Position numbers and translations under genes: made by a program
Notes under the pieces: model-generated
What the model was told of the DNA's origin: nothing
The model's input: the letters and a program-made list of their open reading frames with translations, nothing else
The model's database searches: none
Part shown: one piece after another, positions 25,192 to 34,091 of the stretch
Numbering within the stretch: position 1 is the first letter of the stretch
Layout: every line of letters begins with the position of its first letter
From: Glycomyces tenuis DSM 44171
GTDB taxonomy: Bacteria; Actinomycetota; Actinomycetes; Mycobacteriales; Micromonosporaceae
Length of the DNA stretch: 64,000 nucleotides
NCBI RefSeq assembly: GCF_000427885.1
Contig: NZ_ATYW01000008.1
Coordinates: forward strand, 133,595-197,594
Direction of reading: 5' to 3'

Positions 25192-25521
25192 ATGACCACC
25201 GGAACCGGGCCGCTCGACGCCGACGTCCAGGACTTCCTCAAAGCGCTGGCCAGTACCACTCGGCAAGAGGTCATGTTCCTGTTCAACGGCGACACCGAAC
25301 TGACCGTCGGCGAGGTCGCCAAGCGGCTCTCGCTCGCCCCGTCGGCGGCCTCGGCCCATCTGGCGACGTTGCGCGAGGCGGGCATCCTGATCTCCCGGCG
25401 CGAGTGGAAGACCGTCTACTACCGGGCCAACCCCGACGGCATCCTCAAGGGGCTCGACGGCCTGCGCGACTACCTCCTCGCCTGCTGCCCACCGGTCGAC
25501 TACGACCGGTCGTGTGGCTGA
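25192..25521 (+). CDS. arsR: ArsR-family repressor (first copy)
   Basis: 109 residues from the ATG at 25192. ArsR winged helix: LTVGEVAKRLSLAPSAASAHLATLREAGIL. A C-terminal CC pair (LLACCPP) and a final Cys form a probable metalloid site, unlike the CVC type at 26493. There is no ribosome binding site and a CATACT-like -10 lies close upstream, so a leaderless message is plausible. It diverges from arsO. Confidence 0.85.
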   Translation: MTTGTGPLDADVQDFLKALASTTRQEVMFLFNGDTELTVGEVAKRLSLAPSAASAHLATLREAGILISRREWKTVYYRANPDGILKGLDGLRDYLLACCPPVDYDRSCG

Positions 25522-25574
25522 ACGGCGTTCATCGGCAATTCAGCCACAGTTCACGCATTCGCGCTGGCAGTCTG

Positions 25575-25596
25575 ATTCGATAATTATCAAACTAGA
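25575..25596 (+). promoter_or_regulatory. ArsR-box promoter upstream of arsC
   Basis: Near-perfect palindrome TTCGATAATTATCAAA (25575-25590) followed by CTAGAC. The phrase TCAAACTAGAC recurs directly before the second arsR (26480-26490), so both are probably controlled by the same repressor. Confidence 0.6.
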
Positions 25597-25648
25597 CACG
25601 GATCGAAACAGCTCGGCTCGACCAGCTACATCCGCCACCCCGAATCCG

Positions 25649-26320
25649 ATGCCACAGAAGGTGATCCCGTTGACCGAGCCTAATGCTCCCGTCCTCCCCG
25701 CCGAGGTCGACACCATCCTCGGCCACGCCGCCGAACGCCTCGCCGGCCGCTTCGCCGAGCACTTCTCGCCCGAGACCGTCCGCGAATGCCTCGACGATTC
25801 CTACCTCGTCCTGGCCGCCACCGCGAAAGTCCGCGACCACCTGTATGTCCTGGCCGAGCGGTTCGCCACCGAACGGCTCGACGCGATCACCACCGCGGAC
25901 GGCTTGCGGGCGAGGATCAGGCCCGAGGTGCTGTTCGTGTGCGTCCACAACGCCGGGCGCAGCCAGATGGCCGCCGCGCTGCTCGCCCACCGAGCCGAGG
26001 GCCGCATCGTCGTCCGCTCCGCTGGGTCGGCCCCAACCGACCAGATCAACCCCGCCGTGGCCGCCGCGCTCGAGGAGATCGGGCTCGATGTCACCAAGGA
26101 GTTCCCTAAGCCGCTCACCGACGAAGCGGTCCGGGCCTCCGACGTGGTCGTCACCATGGGCTGCGGCGACGCCTGCCCGGTCTACCTCGGCAAGCGATAC
26201 CTCAACTGGGAACTCGACGACCCGGCAGGGCAGTCGATCGAGACGGTCCGTGCCATCCGCGACGACCTCGACCGGCGGGTGAGCGACCTCCTCGCCGAAC
26301 TCGTCACCACCGACGCCTGA
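25649..26320 (+). CDS. arsC: Arsenate reductase with N-terminal helical domain
   Basis: 223 residues from the ATG at 25649; a TTG at 25670 behind AGAAGGTGA is an alternative. Residues about 10-85 form a three-helix domain (ILGHAAERLAGRFAEHF). The rest is an LMW-phosphatase-like arsenate reductase with the Cys-X5-Arg loop [10 protein letters not shown] and the redox Cys pair in GCGDACP. Thioredoxin- or mycothiol-linked reduction of arsenate is the family role. It is followed by arsR2-acr3. Confidence 0.85.
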   Translation: MPQKVIPLTEPNAPVLPAEVDTILGHAAERLAGRFAEHFSPETVRECLDDSYLVLAATAKVRDHLYVLAERFATERLDAITTADGLRARIRPEVLFVCVHNAGRSQMAAALLAHRAEGRIVVRSAGSAPTDQINPAVAAALEEIGLDVTKEFPKPLTDEAVRASDVVVTMGCGDACPVYLGKRYLNWELDDPAGQSIETVRAIRDDLDRRVSDLLAELVTTDA

Positions 26321-26465
26321 GCACGACTGCTCCACCAGAGGGCAGGGCACCACCGGTTCGAGCCATGACAAGGGGCTACCGTGGTGGTCGTTTGCGCCGT
26401 GATGCCCGTGACCGGCGCCGTTCGGGCTATTGGTGAGCGAGGCAACTCGCTGTCTTCTTGCAAGC

Positions 26466-26490
26466 TGATTAGATATCAGTCAAACTAGAC
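26466..26490 (+). promoter_or_regulatory. ArsR-box promoter of arsR2-acr3
   Basis: CTGAT-N5-ATCAG inverted repeat followed by TCAAACTAGAC, only 2 nt before the ATG at 26493. The layout suggests a nearly leaderless transcript blocked by bound ArsR. Confidence 0.55.
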
Positions 26491-26492
26491 GC

Positions 26493-26864
26493 ATGTCGAA
26501 GCAACCTGTTGATCTCGCGCGTCCGGCCGAGCTGGACGACTGTCGCGTCCCGCTGGTCGCCGAGCCACTCACGGCCTCCCAGGCCGAGCGGCTCGCCCCC
26601 TCCTACAAAGCCCTCGGCGATCCCGTGCGCCTGCGGCTGCTCTCCCTCATCGCCTCCCACGAGGGCGGCGAGGTCTGCGTCTGCGACCTGACCGACGCGT
26701 TCGACCTGACCGCACCCACCATCTCCCACCATCTCAAGGTCCTCAAAGAGATCGGCCTGGTCACCGCCGAACGCCGCGGCACCTGGGTGTACTACCAGGC
26801 CTGCCCTGCGGCCTTGGATCTGCTCTCGACCGTGCTCTCGGTCCCCCAGGAGGCCGGCGTATGA
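26493..26864 (+). CDS. arsR: ArsR-family arsenite repressor (CVC type)
   Basis: 123 residues. The helix-turn-helix carries GGEVCVCDLTDAF (the CxC arsenite site in the DNA-binding helix of classic ArsR) and APTISHHLKVLKEIGLV. A further Cys near the N-terminus (DDCRVPL) could be a third ligand, as in actinobacterial sensors. It overlaps acr3 by ATGA, giving an autoregulated arsR-acr3 unit. Confidence 0.9.
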   Translation: MSKQPVDLARPAELDDCRVPLVAEPLTASQAERLAPSYKALGDPVRLRLLSLIASHEGGEVCVCDLTDAFDLTAPTISHHLKVLKEIGLVTAERRGTWVYYQACPAALDLLSTVLSVPQEAGV

Positions 26865-27964
26865 GCACCGACACCACTGCGACGACCGTGGCCGCCGAGG
26901 CCGCGGCCCGGGGCAAGCTCTCCACCCTCGACAAGTACCTGCCGGTGTGGATCGGCGCGGCCATGCTCGCCGGCATCGGACTCGGCCAATGGGTGCCCGG
27001 TGTTGCCGACCTCCTCAACGCTGTCGAGATCGGCGGCGTCTCCCTGCCGATCGCGGCCGGGCTGCTGCTCATGATGTACCCGGTCCTGGCCAAGGTCCGC
27101 TACGACCGGCTCGATTCGGTGACCGCCGACAAGCGCCTCCTGGTCTCCTCGCTCGTCCTCAACTGGCTCGTCGGCCCGGCGCTCATGTTCGCCCTGGCCT
27201 GGATCTTCCTTCCGGACCTGCCCGCCTTCCGCACGGGACTGATCATCGTCGGCCTCGCCCGCTGCATCGCCATGGTCATCATCTGGAACGACCTGGCCTG
27301 CGGCGACAGGGAGGCCGCCGCGGTCCTGGTCGCCCTCAACTCGGTCTTCCAGGTGATCGCCTTCGGCGCGCTCGGCTGGTTTTACCTCGACGCCCTGCCG
27401 CGCTGGCTCGGCCTGGACTCGACCGGCCTGGAGGTCTCGGGCTGGGAGATCGCCCTCAACGTCGCGGTCTTCCTCGGCATCCCGCTCGCCGCCGGATACC
27501 TCACCCGCACCCTCGGCGAACGACGCAAAGGCCGCCAGTGGTACGAGGAGCGGTTCCTGCCTAAGATCGGACCGTTCGCGCTCTACGGCCTGCTGTTCAC
27601 CATCGTCGTGCTCTTCTCCCTCCAAGGCGAGGCGATCATCGCCCAGCCCTTCGACGTCATCCGCATCGCCGTCCCGCTCCTGGTCTACTTCGCCCTCATG
27701 TGGGCCGGGTCCTTCGCCCTCGGCAAAGCCATCGGCCTGCAATACGAGCGCACCACCACGCTCGCGTTCACCGCCGCGGGCAACAACTTCGAACTCGCGA
27801 TCGCCGTCGCGATCGCCACCTTCGGCGCCGCCTCCGGCCAGGCCCTCGCCGGCGTGGTCGGACCGCTCATCGAGGTCCCAGTCCTGGTCGGACTCGTCTA
27901 CGTCAGCCTGTGGGCGCGCCGCTTCTTCCGCGCACCCGCAACGGTGCCCGAGACCCGGCCATGA
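26861..27964 (+). CDS. acr3: Arsenite efflux permease ACR3
   Basis: 367 residues with ten predicted transmembrane segments. The conserved Cys lies in LARCIAMVIIWN and the conserved Glu in AGNNFELAIAVAIATFG, both hallmarks of ACR3. The protein exports As(III) across the cytoplasmic membrane. It is coupled to the preceding arsR. Confidence 0.95.
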   Translation: MSTDTTATTVAAEAAARGKLSTLDKYLPVWIGAAMLAGIGLGQWVPGVADLLNAVEIGGVSLPIAAGLLLMMYPVLAKVRYDRLDSVTADKRLLVSSLVLNWLVGPALMFALAWIFLPDLPAFRTGLIIVGLARCIAMVIIWNDLACGDREAAAVLVALNSVFQVIAFGALGWFYLDALPRWLGLDSTGLEVSGWEIALNVAVFLGIPLAAGYLTRTLGERRKGRQWYEERFLPKIGPFALYGLLFTIVVLFSLQGEAIIAQPFDVIRIAVPLLVYFALMWAGSFALGKAIGLQYERTTTLAFTAAGNNFELAIAVAIATFGAASGQALAGVVGPLIEVPVLVGLVYVSLWARRFFRAPATVPETRP

Positions 27965-28040
27965 GCACGCGCGGCCACCACAGACCAGCCGCCCGCCTGG
28001 CACCCATGACAGCTACTCGAGAGCAAAGGAATTGACCATC

Positions 28041-28460
28041 ATGTCCGCAAAACCGTCCGTCCTGTTCGTGTGCGTCCACAACGCCGGACGCTCCCAGATG
28101 GCCGCCGCCTGGCTCGCCCACTTCGCCGCAGGCCGCGTCGAGGTCCGCTCCGCCGGATCGGCCCCGGCCGACCAGGTCAACCCCGCCGCCGTCGAGGCCA
28201 TGAAGGAGGTCGGCATCGACATCGCGAGCGCGACGCCGAAGATCCTCAGCTACGACGCCGTCGAGGCCTCGGACGTGTGCGTCACCATGGGCTGCGGCGA
28301 CGCCTGCCCCGTCTTCCCCGGGAAGCGCTACCTCGACTGGAAGCTCGACGACCCGGCCGGACAGGGCCTCGAAGCCGTCCGCGCCATCCGCGACGACATC
28401 AAAACCCGCGTCGAAGCCCTGCTCGCCGAACTCCTCCCCGAAGACGAGGCCAAGGCATGA
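28041..28460 (+). CDS. arsC: Arsenate reductase (LMW-phosphatase type, second copy)
   Basis: 139 residues from the ATG at 28041; AAAGGA lies 9-14 nt upstream. It lacks the helical extension of the first copy. P-loop [10 protein letters not shown] and GCGDACP are present. Its stop overlaps the thioredoxin reductase start (ATGA), and a thioredoxin follows, so this enzyme is probably served by its own thioredoxin system. Confidence 0.9.
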   Translation: MSAKPSVLFVCVHNAGRSQMAAAWLAHFAAGRVEVRSAGSAPADQVNPAAVEAMKEVGIDIASATPKILSYDAVEASDVCVTMGCGDACPVFPGKRYLDWKLDDPAGQGLEAVRAIRDDIKTRVEALLAELLPEDEAKA

Positions 28461-29395
28461 GCACCGAAGACGTCCGCAACGTCATCATCATCGGCTCGGG
28501 GCCGGCCGGATACACGGCCGCGCTGTACACCGCCCGCGCCGACATGCGCCCACTGGTCTTCGAGGGCTCCCAGTTCGGCGGCGCGCTCATGCAGACCACC
28601 GACGTCGAGAACTACCCCGGCTTCCCCGACGGCATCATGGGCCCCGACCTCATGGACTCCTGGCGCAAGCAGGCCGAGCGCTTCGGCGCCGAACTCGTCT
28701 CCGACGACGTCACCAAGGTCGAACTGGACGGCGAGATCAAGAAGGTGTGGGTCGGCGACGCCGAATACCGCGCCCGCGCGGTCATCCTCGCCACCGGTTC
28801 GGCATTCCGGCCCCTGAACGTCCCCGGCGAGAACGAGCTGATGGGCCGCGGCGTCTCCGCGTGCGCCACCTGCGACGGATTCTTCTTCCGCGAGCAGCAC
28901 ATCGCCGTCGTCGGCGGCGGCGACTCCGCGATGGAAGAGGCCACGTTCCTGACCAAGTTCGCCTCCAAGGTGACGATCCTGCACCGCAGGGACGCCTTCC
29001 GCGCCTCCAAGATCATGTCCGAACGGGCCCTGACCAACCCGAAGATCGCCGTCGAGTGGAACACCGTCGTCGACCGGATCATCGGCGAAGGCGGCAAGGT
29101 CGCCGGCGTCGAAGTGTCCGACGCGCACACCGGCGAGAAGCGAGAGCTGCCCGTCACCGGCCTGTTCATCGCGATCGGCCACGACCCGCGCTCGGAGCTG
29201 TTCAAGGGCCAGGTCACCCTGGACTCCTCCGGCTACGTCAAGGTCGACGCGCCCTCCACCCGGACCAACCTCGAAGGCGTGTTCGCCGCGGGCGACCTGG
29301 TGGACCACACCTACCAGCAGGCGGTCACCGCCGCCGGCACCGGTTGCACGGCCGCGCTCGACGCCGAACGGTACCTCTCCAGCCTCGACGACTAG
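28457..29395 (+). CDS. trxB: Thioredoxin reductase of the ars cluster
   Basis: 312 residues, normal for low-Mr thioredoxin reductases. FAD-binding [16 protein letters not shown], redox-active CATC ([11 protein letters not shown]), NADPH-binding [10 protein letters not shown] and the C-terminal [11 protein letters not shown]. In arsenic operons this role is often called ArsT: it keeps the reductase thioredoxin reduced with NADPH. Confidence 0.92.
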   Translation: MSTEDVRNVIIIGSGPAGYTAALYTARADMRPLVFEGSQFGGALMQTTDVENYPGFPDGIMGPDLMDSWRKQAERFGAELVSDDVTKVELDGEIKKVWVGDAEYRARAVILATGSAFRPLNVPGENELMGRGVSACATCDGFFFREQHIAVVGGGDSAMEEATFLTKFASKVTILHRRDAFRASKIMSERALTNPKIAVEWNTVVDRIIGEGGKVAGVEVSDAHTGEKRELPVTGLFIAIGHDPRSELFKGQVTLDSSGYVKVDAPSTRTNLEGVFAAGDLVDHTYQQAVTAAGTGCTAALDAERYLSSLDD

Positions 29396-29462
29396 ACGCG
29401 CCATCGGCGATCACCCGTCCAGAGCCCACCCGCCCCACAACCCGATCAACAGGAGGATGCCC

Positions 29463-29672
29463 ATGGGCGCCATCAAAGCAGTCAACGACGCCGACTTCCA
29501 GACCGAGGTGCTCGAATCCAGCAAGCCGGTCCTGGTCGACTTCTGGGCCGAATGGTGCGGTCCGTGCAAGAAGGTCGCCCCGGTGCTCGAAGAGCTCGCC
29601 TCCGAGTCCGACGCCGTCGAGATCCGCAAGCTCGACATCGACGCGAACCCGGAGATCACCCGGCAGTTCCAG
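29463..29672 (+). pseudogene. trxA: Thioredoxin, truncated at island edge
   Basis: Starts at the ATG at 29463 with CAGGAGG upstream and reads as a normal thioredoxin for 70 residues, including WCGPCKK. Similarity ends after EITRQFQ. The frame then runs through unrelated sequence antisense to the 29723-30535 gene. The cis-Pro segment and the last helices (about 35 residues) are missing. The break at about 29673 marks the junction between the metal island and the conjugation module. Confidence 0.8.
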
Positions 29673-29722
29673 CCAAGCTTCCTGCCGAAATCAGGCCCAG
29701 GAGTGCGGAGTCCGAATTTGCG

Positions 29723-30535
29723 TTACCGGTCGGCCGCGAGGTCGGTGAGCCGCCAGAGACCCGGTTTCCCGAGGCGGCGCCAGACCGGCCCGGTGGGGTC
29801 GGCCGCGCGGACGGACACGATGGTGGCGATCGGGAGCGGGCGTCGCTGTCCGCCGAGGGCGGCGTGGACGTTCGCCTCCCTCGCCGCGCTCGGCAGTTCG
29901 AAGCAGACCGCGCGGCCGCTTCCGGCGAGATGGTCGCAGTAGCGATCGACTTTCGTGACCAGACGAGCGAGAGTCTCGGTGCCGGTGTCGTGCTCGAGCC
30001 AGAACGCGCATGCGCCCTCGCTGGTGTTGACGGTGGCGGCGGCGTCAGGACGGATTATGCCGCCGGTGATCTCGCCGGTCTCGGCTTCAGAACGCCACTC
30101 GGTCAGGTCGACGTCGCCTGAGGCGCGAGCGGTGGCGAGGATGCGGCAGAAGAAGTCGTTGACGCCGAGCAGATGGGGCAGTTTGGGGGAGGCGGCCAGT
30201 CGGGTGAGGCGCTCATTCCAGGCAGGGAGGCGCGGGAGCGGCTGGTCGGTCGCAGCGGCGTGGAGGACGGCACCGGCAAAGCCGAGGGTGTAGCGGAACG
30301 CTTGCGAGCCGGGTCGTACGAGCGCGCGGAACCTGCAGAGCACGCCGTAGTCGAGGAGGGTGGCGATGCGGTAACGGGTAGCGCGGAGCGAAGGGAAGTA
30401 GAGGCGGTGGATTTGGTCGATGGTGAGTACGGAATGCCGACCGAGGAGATCGATGAGGAGTCGATCGCGAGGCGTCAGGCGGGCCAGAAGGCCGGGAATA
30501 TCCTCAAGTGCGGAATACACATGTCGGGCGGTCAC
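29723..30535 (-). CDS. Replication-relaxation family protein
   Basis: 270 residues. The N-terminal winged helix (LTPRDRLLIDLLGRHSVLTIDQIHRLYFPS, seen as two segments) and the later HLLGVNDFF and IRPDAAATV segments match the Replic_Relax family. The family is found on actinobacterial plasmids and conjugative elements, beside the coupling protein. It starts at an ATG overlapping the VirD4-like gene stop. It is the last gene of the conjugation operon. Confidence 0.8.
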   Translation of the reverse strand: MTARHVYSALEDIPGLLARLTPRDRLLIDLLGRHSVLTIDQIHRLYFPSLRATRYRIATLLDYGVLCRFRALVRPGSQAFRYTLGFAGAVLHAAATDQPLPRLPAWNERLTRLAASPKLPHLLGVNDFFCRILATARASGDVDLTEWRSEAETGEITGGIIRPDAAATVNTSEGACAFWLEHDTGTETLARLVTKVDRYCDHLAGSGRAVCFELPSAAREANVHAALGGQRRPLPIATIVSVRAADPTGPVWRRLGKPGLWRLTDLAADR

Positions 30536-33036
30536 AACGCCTCCCCGGATTCGTGACCTGAACTGGGCTTTCGCTTGTCATCTCGCGGGGCGTCTCTTCC
30601 TGCGTCTCGTTGCTGGGCGAGAAGCAGGGTCAGACGCTGGGTGAAAGGTCCGGGGTGAACGGCAGTTGTCACAGCGCCTGAAGCTGGGTCTGGTCCGTCC
30701 GCTTTGGTGATGCGTCTGAGCGCTTCGGTCCGGATCTGGTCGGCCCTGCCGATCTCCTCGGCCGGGGGCAGTCCGTTCAGGGTGAAGGCGGGGGCTTCTC
30801 GCCGGTCGAGGTAGAGGCGCGCGGCCATGGTGTAGTCGTCCAGATGGGCCAGGTCGTGCTCGCTCAAGGGCGCGGTGTGGCGGGCTAGGACGCGGGCGTC
30901 TTCGGGGCTGGTGTTGAAGTACAGCTTCGATCGGGCTTGGCCGGAGACGGCGAAACCCATCTCCTTGGGCAGCTGGGCGAGGTATTGGTGGGCGATGGTC
31001 ACCGACAGGTGCAGTTTGCGGGCCTCGGCGAGCATGTCGTCCAGTGCGTTGGGCAGGTTCAGGAAGTTCTGTGCCTCGTCGAGGATGAGTGAGCAGTCGC
31101 GGCGCCTGCGTTCCGGCGTGGCGGTGCGGGCGGTGGCGGCCTGCCAGACCTTGGCGACCAGGATTGACCCGACCAGGCGCGCGGTGTCCTCGCCGACTTC
31201 GCCTTTGCTCAAGCGGGCGAGGACGATACCGCCGTTGTCGAGGATGTCGGCCATGTCGAAGTCCGCGGTCGGGGTGTCGAACATGGTGCGGATGAACGGG
31301 CGCCCCAGCAGTGCGCGCATGCGCGAGAGGACTGGGCCGGCGGCCTGGTTCTGGGTGGTGGGGTTCATCTCGCCGTACCAGGCCCAGTAGCCGGGGATGC
31401 CGGTCATGTCGCCGTCTTCGAGCAGGCCCGAGGGCGGGAGTTCGGCGGGTGCGACTTTCTGGATCTCGGCGACCATGCGGCGGCGGAACTTCTTGCTCAG
31501 CAGCAGGTTCGGCAGCATGGTCAAAGGCTGTCCGTTCTCCCGCAGGGTCAGCAGCCCGTACCTGAGGACGTCGTCCGCCCTGGGGCCCCAGAACCGGGGC
31601 CAGATGTTGCGGCAGATCGCGACGAGGTTTTCGACCACGAGGTGTTCATCGGCTCCGGCCAGCGGCGCGAGCCCCGGCTGGGCATCGAGTCGGGGGTCGA
31701 TGAGGTAGAGCCGACCGGCCACGGTCTCGGGGTCGAGCCTGGCCAGGATGTCGTCGACCAGGTCTCCGGCGGGATCGATGAGGACCAGGCCCCTCCGGTC
31801 GCGAATGTCGGCCAGTGCGAGGTGTTGGAGCAGCGTGGATTTGCCCGAGCCGGTCTTGCCGATCACGTGCAGGTGATAGCGGGCGTCGGAGGCCGACAAG
31901 GCGACCTTGCGCCCGCCGATAGCCGCCGTGCCGAGCGTCTTGGTGTTCCTGCCGCCGGATCCGAGGCCGCGCGGTGGGGCGACCGGGCGTGCTCCGGCCC
32001 GCTCCAAAGCGGGCACCACCGCATCGGTGGGGAGGTGGGCCAGGCCCGCGAGTTCCGCGCCATTGAGGACGGTCGTCCGCGCGGCCTTGGCCCATCGATT
32101 GCAGATCGCCCGAGCGTGCAGCAGCCGGCGGCGCTCGTGACCCCAGCCGAGCATGCCCGCCACCGCCGCATCCAAGCGCTTGCTGTGCGTGATGACCCGC
32201 TCGGCGGACTGGGCCGGGCCGCCGACGACCCACCGGAGTCCGACATTCCACATCTGGCTGTTGAGTCGCCCGGCCAACGCCGTGCGCTGCTGGCGCTCCC
32301 ATGGGGTCTCATAGGTCTGCTGCCGGGTGCTGGTGCCGAATCTCGGAAGGACGAATGACAGCAGCTCGTCGACCAGGCCGGAGCGCCGCGACGGCCCCTG
32401 GGCGCTGCGGCGCATGGCGCTCACCTGGCGGCGACTGACCGGCGAGGCCACAACCTGAAGTACCGCATGCCCCCGCGTCCCTGCGGGTCCGGCTTCCAAT
32501 AGTCCGCGCAGCAAGTCGGCCGGTTCCTCCACTTCCACTGGAGTCAGCGACTGGCGGTTCCACACCACATGAGCGCCCCGCGCCGCGCCCTTCTCGGGAA
32601 GCGGGGAACGCGCTGGCTCAGTCAATGCCGTCGTGCCGGGCCAGGCCGACGTGACCGCTTGCACGATCATCTGCGGGTCGAACAGGGACGGCACCCAGAT
32701 CCTGACCGCCAGTTCGGGCCCGTCCCACGAGTACTCCCAGATCAGGTGCGGTTGGCCGCGCCAGAAGCGGCTCCAGCGGCGCTGTTGGATCGCCCTGAGT
32801 TGCCGCCACGCGGCCTGCGCCCCGGCAGGATCGACCTCCGGCGGCGCGGCCAGGCGCACATAATGGCTACCCTCCCTCCCGCGCGTCACCGACCGCCGGG
32901 CCAGGACCGCTCGGATGGTCAGGATGCAGGCAAGACCGGCTACCAGCGCGCCTAGCGGCAGGCGTATGGTTTCGATCCAGGCGATGAGTTCGGTGGGGAT
33001 GCGAAGCCCCGTAAGGGCATCCAGGATCTCGGTCAT
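30532..33036 (-). CDS. VirD4/TraG-like conjugative coupling ATPase
   Basis: 834 residues from the ATG at 33036. N-terminal membrane segment (about 20-45), then a large domain, Walker A HVIGKTGSGKSTLLQHL near 390 and Walker B LILDEAQNFLN near 660. The C-terminal part has the VTIAHQYLAQLP segment of conjugal ATPases. Such proteins pass the relaxosome to the transfer channel. It overlaps both neighbours by ATGA. Confidence 0.85.
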   Translation of the reverse strand: MTEILDALTGLRIPTELIAWIETIRLPLGALVAGLACILTIRAVLARRSVTRGREGSHYVRLAAPPEVDPAGAQAAWRQLRAIQQRRWSRFWRGQPHLIWEYSWDGPELAVRIWVPSLFDPQMIVQAVTSAWPGTTALTEPARSPLPEKGAARGAHVVWNRQSLTPVEVEEPADLLRGLLEAGPAGTRGHAVLQVVASPVSRRQVSAMRRSAQGPSRRSGLVDELLSFVLPRFGTSTRQQTYETPWERQQRTALAGRLNSQMWNVGLRWVVGGPAQSAERVITHSKRLDAAVAGMLGWGHERRRLLHARAICNRWAKAARTTVLNGAELAGLAHLPTDAVVPALERAGARPVAPPRGLGSGGRNTKTLGTAAIGGRKVALSASDARYHLHVIGKTGSGKSTLLQHLALADIRDRRGLVLIDPAGDLVDDILARLDPETVAGRLYLIDPRLDAQPGLAPLAGADEHLVVENLVAICRNIWPRFWGPRADDVLRYGLLTLRENGQPLTMLPNLLLSKKFRRRMVAEIQKVAPAELPPSGLLEDGDMTGIPGYWAWYGEMNPTTQNQAAGPVLSRMRALLGRPFIRTMFDTPTADFDMADILDNGGIVLARLSKGEVGEDTARLVGSILVAKVWQAATARTATPERRRRDCSLILDEAQNFLNLPNALDDMLAEARKLHLSVTIAHQYLAQLPKEMGFAVSGQARSKLYFNTSPEDARVLARHTAPLSEHDLAHLDDYTMAARLYLDRREAPAFTLNGLPPAEEIGRADQIRTEALRRITKADGPDPASGAVTTAVHPGPFTQRLTLLLAQQRDAGRDAPRDDKRKPSSGHESGEAL

Positions 33037-34091
33037 AGCGAAATATCCTTCGTTCCGAAAAACCACTCAGGGTTGACCGCTGTGTCGAACACCGGCTTAT
33101 GTGATCGGTGAATCTCCATATGCAAGTGCGGGCCGGATGACCGTCCGGACGAGCCGACGTAGCCGAGTACGGTGCCAGCGGCGACGGTGTCGCCGACCTC
33201 CACCGCTGGCCGCTGCATCATGTGGCAGTAGCGGCTCAGCACGTTCTCGGCATGGGCGACTTCGACGTACCAGCCGCAGCCCATGATCTGGGGAGACCCG
33301 TCGACATCGCACGAGAGCTGGCGACCCGCGGGCGTGTGGGCGTTGCAGACGACGGTGACGACCCGACCGGCTGAGGCGGCGTGGATCTCGGCGCCACGCT
33401 CCGCACCGAGGTCCACGCCGTTGTGCGACGGTCGCGAGGCCGAACGCCAAGCGGAGACGATCCCGGCTCCGGGGACCGGATGCACCCACTCCCCACCGCA
33501 CTCGGCTTCGCCGCCGATCGCATCGGCGGCAGCCCGCGCACCGGCTTCATGCTTGGCGTAGGCGTCGGGGTAGGCAGAGACCTGTACTTTTTGGGCGGCC
33601 ACGGTGACCGGAAGGTCTTCCCAGCCGTCGATCTTCTCCAGGGCGTCGTAGAACAGGCCCGCCGACGCCGACGGGTTCATCAAGTCCTTCACTTCGCCCC
33701 AGTGAGGGCGCTGCTGGAACAGTCCCACGCTGTCATGGTCGTGGCCTTCGCCGTCGTGGTCGTAGTTGTACGAGGCGGGCACGTTCGGGTTGGCGAGGAC
33801 CCGGAGCGCTGACTCCTGCATGGCGGTGGCAATCGCGACGACCGCGGCCCGCTCGCCCAGACCGCGGTCGGCCGCCACGGCCCAGATGGTGATCGCGTGC
33901 CGGGCTTGCCCAGCGTCGTAGCCGGCGCCGAGGGCGTCGGCGACGGCCTTCGGGTCGGCGTTGACGGCCGAGCATCCGGCGCCGACACCGATCGCCAAGT
34001 TCCGGTTGCCGGTCGATGCCACGATCGAGACGACCGCGCAGGAGGCCAATGCGACGAGCGCGCACATGCCGATCAAGAACAGCCGGATCAT
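33033..34091 (-). CDS. Cell-wall hydrolase: transglycosylase-like plus M23 peptidase
   Basis: 352 residues. N-terminal hydrophobic segment (4-28) for export or anchoring. Residues about 75-175 resemble the lytic transglycosylase-like fold of actinobacterial conjugation proteins (ATAMQESALRVLAN, SVGLFQQRPHWG). Residues about 220-340 are an M23 zinc peptidase with HNGVDLGAE and HLHMEIH. It probably opens peptidoglycan for the transfer channel. Coupled on both sides. Confidence 0.85.
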   Translation of the reverse strand: MIRLFLIGMCALVALASCAVVSIVASTGNRNLAIGVGAGCSAVNADPKAVADALGAGYDAGQARHAITIWAVAADRGLGERAAVVAIATAMQESALRVLANPNVPASYNYDHDGEGHDHDSVGLFQQRPHWGEVKDLMNPSASAGLFYDALEKIDGWEDLPVTVAAQKVQVSAYPDAYAKHEAGARAAADAIGGEAECGGEWVHPVPGAGIVSAWRSASRPSHNGVDLGAERGAEIHAASAGRVVTVVCNAHTPAGRQLSCDVDGSPQIMGCGWYVEVAHAENVLSRYCHMMQRPAVEVGDTVAAGTVLGYVGSSGRSSGPHLHMEIHRSHKPVFDTAVNPEWFFGTKDISL

